Below the pieces are notes generated by a model. That model had not been told where the DNA came from. It searched no databases and saw only the letters and a program-made list of their open reading frames with translations. Both the position numbers and the translations under genes were made by a program. From Russula earlei (lineage: Eukaryota; Basidiomycota; Agaricomycetes; Russulales; Russulaceae): 64,000 nucleotides of DNA. Shown here piece after piece: positions 31,690 to 43,461 of the stretch; the first letter of the stretch is position 1, and every line of letters begins with the position of its first letter. The stretch spans positions 187,001-251,000 of the forward strand of contig JAGFNK010000004.1 of NCBI GenBank assembly GCA_025769875.1, in the 5' to 3' direction.

Positions 31690-32574
31690 TGTCACGGTAA
31701 CAAGCCGTGTCAGTTCTCAAGCCTGAAGTTGAGTAGATAGTAAAGTGTGTTCCGATAAATGGGCTGGTTCCCATTGTAATGAGTAAGGATCCCTGCAGTG
31801 GTCAAAGTGTTTTATGCTAAGCAGGTTATGGCCAATAGACCCTTCCTAGTATGTCTTGGTCTGTTGAGAAGCTAGGGTAAGTTTATAAATGGGATAGACT
31901 AGGGCTGGTTCCACTAGCTATATGCGCTCAAGTCTGTTGTAGACCTTGAACACTCAGAGAGAGGAAGGTATGTCTTGAAGGAGGAGAGCTCTTCTCAGTA
32001 GAGTGAAGAGAGACTCTTAGGGGAGGAAGGGAGAGGTGAAAAGTAGATGGTGGATGGTGTGTGTTTGTGAAGAGTTGATGAAATGGAGAGGTGGATGTGG
32101 TTTGAGGATTAGGAGTAGAGTGGGTTGCAGGCAAATATGTTTGGACAAGAGTAGGTTGGATTCTACAAGAGACCAAGCTTAGGGCTTTGGTCACAAAGTA
32201 CTGAGCTTATATATACAGGAGAAGCGCAGCAATAGCTGTGCTTTGACTGTGCTACTAGTATAGTAGGAGTCATAATAAGTAGGAGTCATAGAAATGAGGC
32301 CACGAATGAGTCAGAATCAAATGACTGTGCTGCACAGTAGGTGTGCAGCATTGCACAGTCAGAACTAAGAAGCAAAAATATAAAAGGAAAGAGAACCAAA
32401 CAAAGGGAAAGTAACAGCAATCCAGTGTTACCTGGATGTGTATGGATCACATGATAACAGAGAAAGGATCACAGGATGTAAGAGATCACAAGACCAGTAA
32501 GTAAAGGGACATACAAAAGCAAGCAGTTCATAGTAAAGGGTAAGAAGTAAACATAAAGGGAAAGTGTTGTAACA
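31690..32574 (-). repeat. LTR H, full copy
   Basis: Runs from TGTCACGGTAACA to GTGTTGTAACA, 885 bp. Reversed, it carries a TATATATAAG box (about 32205-32216). The first 480 bp match 28505-28988. It follows the purine-rich end of family E copy 1. Flanking pentamers do not match. Confidence 0.75.
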
Positions 32575-32992
32575 CCCAGTAACAGTGACAACACCTCAAT
32601 TTGGTTGCCTTTGACAGCATTTGCCTCACCACCCAACACCCAGACCTGGATGACATGTTCCCATCATTATTGCCTTTCTACCCAAGGGCTTGCTGCCCAC
32701 AGTGCTTTGCCCTGTTGCCCTTACCATGCCATCCCACACTCACAGACTCTTGGTTGGAGGAGTAGGACCCCCATGTGGTTTGTCATAATGAATATAAAAA
32801 GTAGCTGCCTTCTCAAATAGAAGTTAGCTTTTGCCTCTGCATTAAATATTCTTGTCTGCCTACATGAACCATTCCATTGAGATCACACACACACTCTCTT
32901 TCTCTCTCTCATGTGTAAGAGATGCCCAGACATGACTGTGACATAGGGATCAACATGTCACATCATGTTGATGCTATAAAGCTGCAGCTTGA
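32575..32992. other. Unassigned LTR-like sequence
   Basis: Has a TATAAAAAG box (about 32793), an alternating CA/CT tract (32886-32911), and no recognisable gene. Confidence 0.3.
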
Positions 32993-33106
32993 TGTTAGGA
33001 TTCTGTTTGAATTCCTGTTTGCTTACCTACGCTTGCTTACTCATTTCCTTTTACTGTTTGCTTACTGATTTGCTGATTGATGCTTAGTGATGTGGCTGAC
33101 AGATAT
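32993..33106 (+). repeat. LTR D fragment
   Basis: Starts TGTTAGGATTC like the complete LTR D at 40548 and follows its first 190 bp with gaps, then is cut at GACAGATAT by LTR A. Confidence 0.65.
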
Positions 33107-33187
33107 TGTCAAGACTCACTGTTGAACAATCCAGTTCAAGAGTGAGGGGTTAGTTCAGAGACGAGTCAATAGATGTCTAGGATGGCA
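33107..33187 (-). repeat. LTR A fragment
   Basis: Eighty-one bases from TGTCAAGACTCACTG onward match the start of reversed LTR A. The rest is displaced by LTR B at 33188. Confidence 0.8.
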
Positions 33188-34851
33188 TGTTACAAACCAA
33201 GGCCAGGTCCTGGCCAAAGATTGTCCTATTTTACTCAAGAGAGACCTCTCTCACTTTGCATTGCCAACTCCCTTCCGTTTCCTGGGCTACTGTCAAGACA
33301 CGTACTGCTGATCACTAAGGACTCAGGAGCAGGTGGGCAAGGGTCGGAACAGATGATATGCGGCGAAGGTGGCGTTGAACAGGAGGACTGAGCCAAACGA
33401 CAAGGAGGTACCAGATGGGGACTGGTAGGTGTTGCAAGAGACAGAGGCGAAGGCTGGAGGCCAGTGTAGTGAGAGGGCTTTAAACAAGGCGGTTGTTGAA
33501 GAGTACCTTGGGAGCGAGGGGAATCTTTAAACTGAGCAGTCGCAGGGGAGTACCCAGGAGGATGAGAGTATCACAAATGGACAGTCTGATGACTGCCATG
33601 CTTCATTGGGGCTTATATACAGTGTACAGGGTCAATTACAAAGAACTAGGACTATTCTAGACCCTTTGGTACCATCCAATAGGACTACAGAGGCATAAAC
33701 ATGCTTGTGTCAAGTTTTAGGCTTACTGAGCGCATTACTGATCATTGTGGAGTGATGACATCATTATGATGTCACTGTGGAGCACTTAGTGAGCCTATGA
33801 GGTCACTGTGGAGCCGCTCAGTCAGCCATGATGTCATTGGAGCCTTGATGACATCAGATGAGTTATGCAACAGTTTCTAAGAGTTTGTGCCACTGTTTCG
33901 GGTTCTTGGTGGCTGGGTGACCATGTGGCTGCCACGCAATGATTACCCAATTAGGAAACAGGTGCCTGGTCATGTTATAGTGTCTTTGCAATAGCAATAT
34001 CTTGCACCGCAGGAGGGATAGCCCAGAAAACGGAAGGGAGTTGACAATGCAAAGTGAGAGAGGTCTCTCTTGAGTGAAATAGGACAATCTACAGCCAGGA
34101 CTTGGCCTTGGTTCGTAACAGCTACCCCTCCTGTGGTACAAGATATCGCTGTTGCAAAGGCACTATAACACGACCAGGCACCTGTTTCCTAATCGGGTAA
34201 TCATCGTGTGGCAGCCACATGGTCACCCAGCCACCAAGAACCCAAAACAGTGGCACAAACTCTTAGAAACTGTTGCATAACTCATCTGACATCATCAAGG
34301 CTCCAATGACATCATGGCTGACTGAGCGACTCCACAGTGACCTCATAGGCTCACTAAGCGCTCCACAGTGACATCATAATGATGTCATTGCTCCACAATG
34401 ATCAGTAATGCGCTCAGTAAGCCTGAAACTTGACACAAGCGAGTTTATGGCCCTGTAGTCCTATTGGATGGTACCAAAGGGTCTAGAATAGTTCCAGTTC
34501 TTTGTAATCAACCCTGTACACTGTATATAAGCCCCAATGAAGCATGGCAGTTATCAGACTGTCCATTTGTGATACTCTCATCCTCCTGGGTACTCCCCCA
34601 CGACTGCTCAGTTTAAAGTCTACTCTTGTCTTCAAGGTACTCTTCAACGACTGCCTTGTTTAAAGCCCCCTTGCTACACTGGCCTCTAGCCTTCGCCTCT
34701 ATCTCTTGCAACATGTACCAGTCCCCATCTGGTACCTCCTTGTTGTTTGGCTCGTCCTCCTGTTCAACGCTGTTTACGCTGTGTACCATCTGTTCCGACC
34801 CTTGCCCACCTGCTCCTGAGTCCTTAGTGATCAGCAGTACGTGTCTTGACA
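33188..34851 (+). repeat. LTR B (forward), interrupted by another LTR B
   Basis: Outer parts 33188-33290 and 34121-34851 join to one forward LTR B (TGTTACAAACC...GTGTCTTGACA). It is the 5' LTR of a second gypsy B copy whose internal region starts at 34852 with TCTGGACAGTCTC, as at 44289. Confidence 0.9.
33291..34120 (-). repeat. LTR B, solo copy nested in LTR B, TSD GCTAC
   Basis: Reverse copy from TGTCAAGACACG to GGTTCGTAACA, flanked by GCTAC at 33286-33290 and 34121-34125. It sits inside a forward LTR of the same family, so the two together form a head-to-head palindromic arrangement. Confidence 0.93.
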
Positions 34852-35332
34852 TCTGGACAGTCTCTCATCATCCCTGTATTGACCAGCCAATGCTCAAGTG
34901 TCCACTCCTAACTCTCCCACTTTGGTTAACACCTCCTTGCTCCTCCCTTCTCCTCTGCAACCTACCCCACGCACTGCCCTTCGCATCCTTACTGAAGACA
35001 TCGACCCAGTCAACACAGCCTCACCTCTCAGCATCTTGTACTCCCCAACGGCTCCCCCATCATCTCCTACCACTGTCCAGCCTATTCCAGGCGATTTCGT
35101 CCCCATTGGCACTCCCCCTCCAGCACAGAACGAGCAGCAGCAAGTGGACCATCCTCCCTTGCCTGAAGGCTTCCTCGACCAGCCCCCCTGCACAGCATTC
35201 CACTTCCACCCTCATCAGTACTTTGTCCTTCCCACCACCAATCGTTCCCGCGAGCAGTGGCGCCCCCTCCATGACTTGAACCACCAAGACTACCTGGGAC
35301 GCATCCCTACTTCAGACCAGTTGAGTCGTTGC
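34852..35332 (+). pseudogene. Truncated second gypsy B internal region (5' ORF start)
   Basis: Parallel to 44289-44769, including the first 145 residues of the unknown 5' ORF (MSTPNSPTLVNTSL start at 34898). It is cut at the hAT element end at 35333; the remainder of the retrotransposon is missing. Confidence 0.88.
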
Positions 35333-38300
35333 TAAGGTGTGAAACGGGTAACCCCCGGGTAAATTTTCCTGAACCCCTACCCGTACCCGTGAACACCGTA
35401 CCCTTACAGATAAAGGGTACGGTTTCACCGTACATCGCTCGGGTTCACCGTTACTGGTATGGGTTCTATAATAACCAGCGGTATGTAAGAAAAAACCGCG
35501 GGTTTCACATATGTATCACTAGCTAGTAAAATAAAAGAAGTACATAGTATAACTAATCAAGCGAAAATGTTCTTTTTCGACGACACTGCAGCCAACACAT
35601 CATCAAACACAAGGAGACCGCAATGGGCCCAGGAACCAAAGCAGAGAAAAGCTCGAATTGAACCCGATGAGAGATTATTGCAGCGTGAATGGGAGAAGGT
35701 GACGGCCTTGTGAAAAAACCCGTTCAACAGCTGTCGAGGTGGCAGGGATACTGAGATAATCCAAAGCCATACGATGAAGGCTTGAATATACGAAACGGTT
35801 GTCGTACCACCACTTCAGCAGATCTTTGATGTTTTCGACAGGGAGGCTCAAGTAGGCCTGGACCTCATTCCGGCGGAGTTGGGTAGTGACAGAGAGATTA
35901 CCGAATGATGCGTATCCTTCATCGTTTGCTTCTTTCATTTGGGCCGAGTCTCGGTCCAGGTCATCAGTGGTAGGCTTCTCATACTTCGCGTATTCATCAT
36001 AAACAAGGTTCTCCGCCACCTCAATCCATTCACCTTCCCAATTCTGGTTGCGAAAAATATTCGAGTTTCATGCCAGGGTGTAGAACCATAGCGATGCGGT
36101 ACGCAATAGAGTCGTCGGTGAGGGAGTAGTAACTGGTTCATTTTCTTGCGTGCAAGCTTCATGGCTTCAACGAGAGCAGCTGGGAACTCTTTCCCTGTCT
36201 TTGGGTTGAGATGGCTGGTAAGCCAATCCATTGCGGGAATGACAGCAGCGACTCCCGCGGAGTCTTGTGAAAAGAAGATAGTCGCGTTCTTGAATTGCTT
36301 TGGGGAGATATTAGGAATTAATTCAATTAAGTAAAAATATGACTTACCCGTAGTACCAAGACAAGATCTTCAACGATAACCCACTCTTCATCATCAAGCT
36401 CATACTTCCGAAGCTTGAGGACCTTGTCGGCCGTCATTGCATCAATAACCTCACGATATTTCGTTGCAAAACGAAGCATGTAGTACGTCGAATTCCAGCA
36501 GTGTCACAACAGTCACGCGGCATGAGGCGCGGCTTGAGTCCGAGCTCCTTGCAACACTTGTGCCACTTTGGGAGAGTGATAGTTGTTGAGTGAATGATAG
36601 CAAATGACAGACGACGAAGCTATTGAATCAAGATCAGTGGTTACTCCGAGTCCCAGGGAACAACTAAGATAGTACATACCTTCGTCACGATTTGACGAAC
36701 AGTAGCTGTAGTTTCCATGATCTCTTCCTTCTTCTCCTCGTCTAGGTTCTCAAGTTCATCAATACCATCATCATCATTATCCTCATCCGGTACATCCGAT
36801 CCATCTTCATCTTCGTCCTCGTCCTCATCCTCATCTTCGTCTTCGTCCTTGTCTTCTTCATCGAGTGCACCATCTTCACCAACGTCATCATTGTTATCGG
36901 ATACGCCAGCTAATGCAGTGTTGAATGGGCTGAGGAGGGCTTTGGCTGAGAGATGCAGAGTGTGATTGAAACAGCGGACGCGGTTTTGTCCATCAAAAGA
37001 GTTCTCCATCGTTGTGAGAGCTTTGGTCTGCGTGTCGTTCGCAGATCCATTGTCAGCGTTTATGGCCAGAATACGATCTTGGAGTCCAAACTGTTTCGAG
37101 CATCTTCTGAAAGGCCTTTGCCAAAGCTGTACCCGTATGAGATTCCGGAACCTCAATGATATCGAGTAAGAAAGCTAGCATGGCACCTTGATGCTCAAGG
37201 TGTACAGTCCAGGCAACGAACGCGCGGTGGTTGGTTGAAGTCCAACAATCGGTCGCGAAGTGAATGCGACCTGGGTGTTCTCAGCAGTAGTTTGCTTATC
37301 CGTTCACGGCACTTGATGTATGTGGCCTTGACATCACGTCGAACCGTGTTTGGACATGGAACTTTACTGGTTGGGGTGCCCGGTCTTGAAAATATCGATG
37401 AGCTCGGGATCAGAGACAATTTGCGGAGGACGGTTGCATTCTGCCACCCATTTTGCAATGTGCGCGCTGTTCAACGTGTTTAGAATAGAGCATTTAGCTG
37501 ATAATAAGTACTACTTACCGAAATTCTGTGTTCAGTGTGTGCTCGATGCGAGTACGTGACAGGCCGCTGTCCTTGGCGGGCAAATGCTGCAAATATGTTG
37601 CCAGTGCGGCCTTCACTAGCAGCCTCGCCCTTCATAGCTGCATTCACCGCGTCCTCGCCAAAGCATCGGATGGCGTGGTGCTTGAGATTCGCAGTTGAAG
37701 ATTTGTCGCCCTTATCTTGATAGCGCCGAATGCCTTTCGAGCCTGTCTTGCAATGTTTTGACAAACAGGTGAAGAAGTGGGAGACTGCAGTTTTTGTGAA
37801 TTTGAATAGAGATGTCGGGCTTGAAAAACGTGTAGATGGGGGACCGCCATGACTTCTTTGTGTCTTCTAGTGTCCAAGTAAGCAAAAGAGGTAAAAAATG
37901 ATAATGAAACGACATACGTAGGTCTTTTTCAAGCTCCTTGTTATCTGATTCAATCTCGATAGCATTGCCGGTTGCACCGTTGCTGCTGATACTCATATGA
38001 TCATCCATCGTCAGTGCTTGCTCCGCTTCTTGTTCGCTTTCAACGGGTGTGGAGGTGGCATTGGATGCCACATGCTTTGCATGCTTGAGAGGCTGGGTGA
38101 TTGCCTTCGAGCCATTTGCAATGCTACGTTTGACTCCACGCTGGAGTGCCTTGGTGCTCAACTTGACTGCGCTGGCAAAGGAAGAGGTCGACGCCGAAGT
38201 CTGAAGTGAAGAGCGCGATGACTTTGCTGAGGACTTTGACCCCAAATTGTGAGGCATGAGCAACAAGTGAGATGTTGAAAATAATTTGCTCACCTTTATA

Positions 38301-38652
38301 TGATCCAGCCAGATCTCGATGAACCGACCCTTCTGACCCGTGTCATATGACTTTGCAAACATGGCACTAAGTGCCGTCTTCACGTAAATGGAGGCGGCCG
38401 CTGAGTCCGAGTCACGCTCACCAGTTTTCTCACGATTGTGATCAACAATTGCTTCCATTTGGGCTGGTCCCAAGCCTGTGCAAGCTGTCACCCTGTGGCA
38501 GGAGACTCTTGAATAGTGCTTTCAATACCCATAAACCCAGCCGATAAGGGTGCGGTGTTGCACGGGTGTGACAAATTTAAAACTGTACCTGTACCCACGC
38601 CTACCCGTGACCAAATTGTCACGGTGTCACCCGTACCCGAGTCACACCCTTA
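35333..38652 (-). mobile_element. hAT element 3 (~3.3 kb)
   Basis: Ends TAAGGTGTGAAACGGGTAAC and, reversed from the right, TAAGGGTGTGACTCGGGTAC. ACCCGTACC-type repeats are dense for about 130 bp inside each end, typical hAT subterminal structure. The length suits a full element. Flanking octamers GTCGTTGC and CCCATTGT differ, and the gypsy sequence on the left does not resume on the right. Confidence 0.75.
35675..38491 (-). pseudogene. hAT transposase 3, nearly full length
   Basis: A Ser/Ala-rich N-terminus (38491-37900) leads to a BED-type zinc finger (CLSKHC...HHAIRC, about 37755-37660). Next are AKWVAECNRPPQIVSDPE and the catalytic region with HFATDCWTS and VPESHTG. Then come LQDRILAINADNGSANDTQT and RVRCFNHTLHLSAKALL (about 36985-36935). 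An acidic Glu/Asp tract (36860-36790) sits inside the catalytic region. The C-terminal dimerisation domain reads VQAYLSLPVENIKDLLKWW and LDYLSIPATSTAVERVFS (35860-35715). Frame changes (at about 37790 and several at 37400-37250) and at least one stop make it inactive. Confidence 0.82.
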
Positions 38653-38962
38653 CCCATTGTTCCACATATGGTACTGTACAGCCTTGCTACATACAGTATT
38701 TAAGTGCCTGTAGAAGCTGGGGAATGCCCCAAGCTTAGCTTTATCTCATTTCCTGTTGCATCCCTTGCTCTGTATCCTCTCTCAATCACAACTTGCTTGT
38801 GCTGCCTTATACCTTGCTTGACATCAACACACTAGGAGGAACCCTTGTGTTCTTCTTGCTCCTCTCTCTCACTCTCATTGTCCTCCTCTTCTGTGAAACA
38901 ACCAGAAGAGAAACTCTGTCTGCAGACTAAGTCATTGTTTGACTTAGCCTTGAGACACAAAA
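38653..38962 (+). repeat. LTR-like repeat F, left part
   Basis: Contains a GTATTTAAG box (about 38696) and C/T-rich leader-like sequence. It is interrupted by LTR B and continues at 39796-39938. The segment at 39856-39905 (CTTGAGCTAACACTCCAATGGCC type) also occurs at 56646-56685, so it is a repeat. Confidence 0.4.
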
Positions 38963-39790
38963 TGTCAAGACACGTACTGCTGATCACTAAGGACTCAGGA
39001 GCAGGTGGGCAGGGGTCAGAACAGACGGTACGTGGCATAGGCGGCGTTGAACAAGAGGACAAGCCAAATGACTAGAATATACCAGATGGGGACTGGTACG
39101 TGTAACTGGAGGCAGAGGCGAAGGTTAGAAGCCAGTGCAATGAGGGGCTTTAAACAAGGCAGTCGTAGAGGAGTACCTTGGAGGCGAGGGAAGTCTTTAA
39201 ACTGAGCAGTCGTGGGGGAGTACCCAGGAAGATAAGAATATCACAAATGGACAGTCTGATGACTGCCATGCTTCATTGGGGCTTATATACAGTGTACAGG
39301 GTCGATTACAAAGAACTGGAACTATTCTAGACCCTTTGGTACCATCCAATAGGACTACAGAGGCATAAACTCGCTTGTGTCAAGTTTCAGGCTTACTGAG
39401 CGCATTACTGATCATTGTGGAGCGATGACATCATTATGATGTCACTGTGGAGCACTTAGTGAGCCTATGAGGTCACTGTGGAGTCGCTCAGTCAGCCATG
39501 ATGTCATTGGAGCCTTGATGACATCAGATGAGTTATGCAACAGTTTCTAAGAGTTTGTGCTGCTGTTTTGGGTTCTTGGTGGCTGGGTGACCATGTGGCT
39601 GCCACGCGATGATTACCCGATTAGGAAACAGGTGCCTGGTCGTGTTATAGTGCCTTTTCAATAGCGATATCTTGTACCGCAGGAGGGATAGCCCAGGAAA
39701 CGGAAGGGAGTTGGCAATGCAAAGTGAGAGAGGTCTCTCTTGAGTGAAATAGGACAATCTATGGCCAGGACCTGGCCTTGGTTCATAACA
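38963..39790 (-). repeat. LTR B, solo copy with TSD CAAAA
   Basis: Starts TGTCAAGACACG and ends GGTTCATAACA. CAAAA flanks it at 38958-38962 and 39791-39795. It is 828 bp. Confidence 0.93.
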
Positions 39791-39938
39791 CAAAACCCTT
39801 GAACCAGTCTCCTTGAGCCAGCCCCACTAAACCACTGAACCAAGTCCAGGGACTTGCCCCCACTGAACCTTGAGCTAACACTCCAATGGCCACAATGCCA
39901 TAACTCAAACTAAGCTTTCTTTACTCCATTCTGGAGAT

Positions 39939-41467
39939 TGTCAGGACTCACTGTTGAACAATCCAGTTCAAGAGTGAGATAGGAGCTTGGAGACAAGTCA
40001 ACTGAGTTTGAGGACAAAGTTGGCAAAGAGCACAGTCCAAACAAGTAACAAGTACCAGAGCAGAACTGGTACTGGTTGTGAGAGGTGATTGCAGAAAGAG
40101 AGAGCCAGGGTGTACTAGATAGGGCAGTCCTAAAGGAGTACCCTCAATAGTGGAGTGCTGCAAATCAAATGGACAGTCTGAAGACTGTCCGCTACTTTAT
40201 TGAGCGCTTATATACTACAAGGGAACTGCTAAATAGGGAACAAGTCATAACCTTGTTACAAAGCACAATTGACAGATGAGTAAGAAGCCAGAGTATGCTT
40301 ACTGAGCATGCTCAGTCATGCTCAGTAAGCTGCTGAGTAAGAAGGCTCCCTTGATGAGTAAGAGCCTTTAGTGTCCATGTGTTTATTGCTTAGTACATGT
40401 GCAAAGCACCTGATTCATTCACTGTTAGTTAGTTTAGGGCTGGTCATCTGAGGACTTGTGGTTTGGTTCAGGGAATAGAGTTGTCCATAAGGCCCCTTAT
40501 ATAGTTCCATTAGGGTCCTTAGAGTCAACCCTAATACTTCTATTAAGTGTTAGGATTCTTGCATTCTTGTCTGCTTACCTATGCTTTGGTGACTCATCTC
40601 TGCTTGTGTTCTTGTCTGCTTACCTATACTTTGGTGACTCATCTCTGCTTACTTCTGCTTAGTGATTGCTTAGTGATTTGCTTAGTAGTCAGCTTACCAA
40701 TTGCTTACTCACTGCTTACCGTTTGATGACAGATACTAGGAAAGGATGACTCACACATGAGTCATTTCTGACACGTTCGAATTGCGCTCTACATTTTTGG
40801 ATACTACTGGTCCTTAGCTATGTGCACCCCAAGTTTTGTACAAATTGGATCAGCCATTGTCAAGATATCATATAAATACTCTGCAGTACCAAGAAGTTGA
40901 GCCTTATGCTCGACTTACTCTTTTACAAAAAACAACTATCTTGTCAATGCTCTAAAACAAACTATAGTGATCGCTCTAAGTGAAAGAGGTCCCTCTCTTC
41001 TCTTACATCTATTCTTCCATAATATCAAAGGATTCAAAGTCTAGTGCTTGAACTATATCAAGCAACTCTTTCACTAAGAGTCGGTAACAAGATCAGTCAG
41101 ATCTTAACATTAAGGTCCTTAGTATTACTTTATAGTTTGTTCTAAGGTTATTAGAGTTAGTCTAATAACATGTTGTAGGGCTTTTAGTGTCTTGTTAGTG
41201 CCTCTTGTAGGGCACTTAGAGTTGTCCTAAAGTGTCCTTAGAGAGGCTATAACACTGTCCTTTATTGCTAAAAGGGTTGCCACTAAGTGGGGCTTGCTGT
41301 ATGTTGATTGTGCCAAGAATCGCTTGCTGCAACAATGTCTGCATGATATTGTGGACACCTCTACTCACCCCTTTTGTCCATGTGAACAGGGTGGCACCAT
41401 AGAGGCTGGGTTTCCTCTATTAAGGAAGGGTCCTTCAAGGGCCCTCTCCAGGAACTGGTTCATGACA
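39939..41467 (-). repeat. LTR A, interrupted by LTR D
   Basis: The outer parts 39939-40547 and 41110-41467 form one reversed LTR A, from TGTCAGGACTCAC to GGTTCATGACA. Flanking pentamers GAGAT and CCATG differ, so its own target duplication is lost. Confidence 0.88.
40548..41109 (+). repeat. LTR D, complete solo copy with TSD TTAAG
   Basis: Runs from TGTTAGGATTC to GATCTTAACA, 562 bp, with TTAAG at 40543-40547 and 41110-41114. A CATATAAATA box lies near 40867, and short direct repeats of TTGTCTGCTTACCTAT lie near its start. Confidence 0.92.
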
Positions 41468-41529
41468 CCATGTGGTATTTGCACAAATCCACTCCTGGTA
41501 CATCCCATGAGAGCCACAGAGGTCACATG

Positions 41530-41741
41530 GAATGGTGAAAGGGAATCAGAGGATTAGGACCAGGCAAGGCAGTTGAGGCCATGGTGAAAGGATTGAGATG
41601 CAAACACATTGCATGAGCTGGGGCATGGCATGCACACATGGTCAATGGTGAGGGGTGGGTGATGCAGTCAAGGTCTTGACATTGGGTGCAAGGTGGTAGT
41701 GTGGGCATGCGGTTGGTGGGAAAGAATGAAAGGAGTTTGTC
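41530..41741 (+). mobile_element. Family E, 3' end fragment
   Basis: Parallel to 56265-56413 (shared GGCAGTTGAGGCCATGGTGA). It ends in a purine-rich GAATGAAAGGAG tract immediately before LTR G. Confidence 0.65.
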
Positions 41742-42297
41742 TGTCAAGTTCTGCACATGATTCCATGACCTGTCACAGACCTGGTACTTCAGACCGGACC
41801 AGCAACTGAGATAGCCTACCTGGACATACCTCACATCTGACTCATGTTTAGTGATTTGTCTGTTTAACTCATGTTTACAATGACTGTTCCTCATCCCCAG
41901 CCCCCAATTGCCTTGTGTACAACTCACTACATCCTGTAGGTACTATTTGATATAGTATCTAGATGTATATAAGCTGTCCTATCAAAGAGAACAAGCCTTA
42001 GGCTTGTTCTCCTGTGAATCTCACTGGTTAACTCCTCAGAACCCATCTGCCTCTGAGCTTTTGAGCTCATCATCTGAAAACTTCCCTATTGCCTTGTCTT
42101 CCGGATGCGAAGACAATACAATAGAACTTCCTCTCCACAGTGCACACTAGCTCTTGCTGTGTTGTCACCAAGATCCCTGAATCTCACAAGAACTTGTTGT
42201 CTCATCCAACTCTGTTGCACTTGTCTTGCATGTGAATGGATTTGTCAGTGACACTGGCCCCCAGTTGGTGACATGACCAGCCATGATTCACCTTACA
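41742..42297 (+). repeat. LTR G
   Basis: Begins TGTCAAGTTCTGC and ends GATTCACCTTACA, 556 bp, with a TATATAAG box at 41966-41973. A family E 3' end lies on its left and a family E 5' start (TTCTGGGGGGTTGAAA) on its right, so it is a shared LTR between two internal regions. Confidence 0.7.
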
Positions 42298-43114
42298 TCT
42301 TCTGGGGGGTTGAAATTTTGACCATCCTTGTTCAAGCATCTTAATGCAAACATTTTGAGGCCTTGTGCATCTAAATTGTCAAGGTGGTGTCAGTAGTGAT
42401 GGAGGAGTACACAATGGTGATGGAGTAGCAAATGGCAAGTGTAGGGGGGGTGATGAAAGAGGCAAGTGGCAAGTGGTGATGGCAATGGCAATGAGAAGTG
42501 TTGCTGTGGATGCTCTTGTTAGAGGCATCAGCGCAGTTGGGTGAGGCGATGGGGCGGCAAGAGCAAGGGTGGCAACACCAGAGGGTGAGGGTCATGGGAG
42601 ACAGGGAGGCGATGTGGGAGGTGGTGTGCAGCATGATGTTGGCATCAGCAGTGGTGGCTTCTCCTATGGCAGCAGCATTGCAGCTGCTGCTGCTCCTTCT
42701 GCAGTGGTGCATGGTGGCTACGCTTGTGTTCAGGTTTGGGGCCTTCTTGGTCTTTTGAGGTGGTGCTGGTGGCAGGGGGTGGTGACAGTGCTGTGATGCT
42801 GGAGTCAGGCAAATCTAAAATGGTGGTGGTGGATGGTGGTGAGGCTGTGGGTGAGACCAAGGAGGCAGTGGTGGTGTGGTGATGGAGACAGATGGAGCAG
42901 AGGTGATGACAGAGCACATGACAGACAGAGGGGAGACAGCAGTGGGCAACACAGGGGCAATGGCAGATGGTGGGGACAGAGCAGTGGGGGCTGACACAGC
43001 AGCCAAGGCAACAGACAAGGCTGAGGGCATGGTGGCAGTGGCTGACTGAGCTGTGCCTGAGGTGGTGGGTGGCACCAAGATGTCAGTGGGCAAGCCTGAG
43101 GCTACAGGGGTGGC
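42298..43114 (+). mobile_element. Family E internal region (copy 2), left part
   Basis: C-poor, GGTGGTG-rich sequence similar to 30470-31690, without RT or gag. It continues at 55692-56413 after the nested LTR A insertion. GTGGC at 43110-43114 and 55692-55696 is the target duplication. Confidence 0.65.
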
Positions 43115-43461
43115 TTTCAAGACTCACTGTTGAGCTATCCAGTTCAAGAGCAAGGAGTGAGCTCGAAGACAAGTCGATAAACATCTAAGACGGTGTGGGC
43201 AAGAAGTAGAGTCCAAAGCAGTAGCAGATACCAAAGAGGTATAGTTACTGGTAGAGTTGAGCAGGTATGCAGGGAAGAAGCCAGAATTGTCACAAGGGGA
43301 CAGTCCTTTGAAGGAGTATCCCAGGGATAGAGAGTGCCGTAAACAAATGGACAGTCTGAGGACTGTCTGCTACTTTATTGAGTGCTTATATACTACAAGA
43401 GAACTGCTAAATAGGGAACAAGCCATAACCTTGTTATCAAGCACAATAGAGTGATGAGTAA

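Noticed and set aside
28505..32574. The two LTR H copies as the pair of one element
   Set aside because: The left copy is truncated at 28988, no target duplication matches, and an unrelated LTR-like end (to 29571) lies directly before the family E start. The pair is more likely coincidental or recombined.
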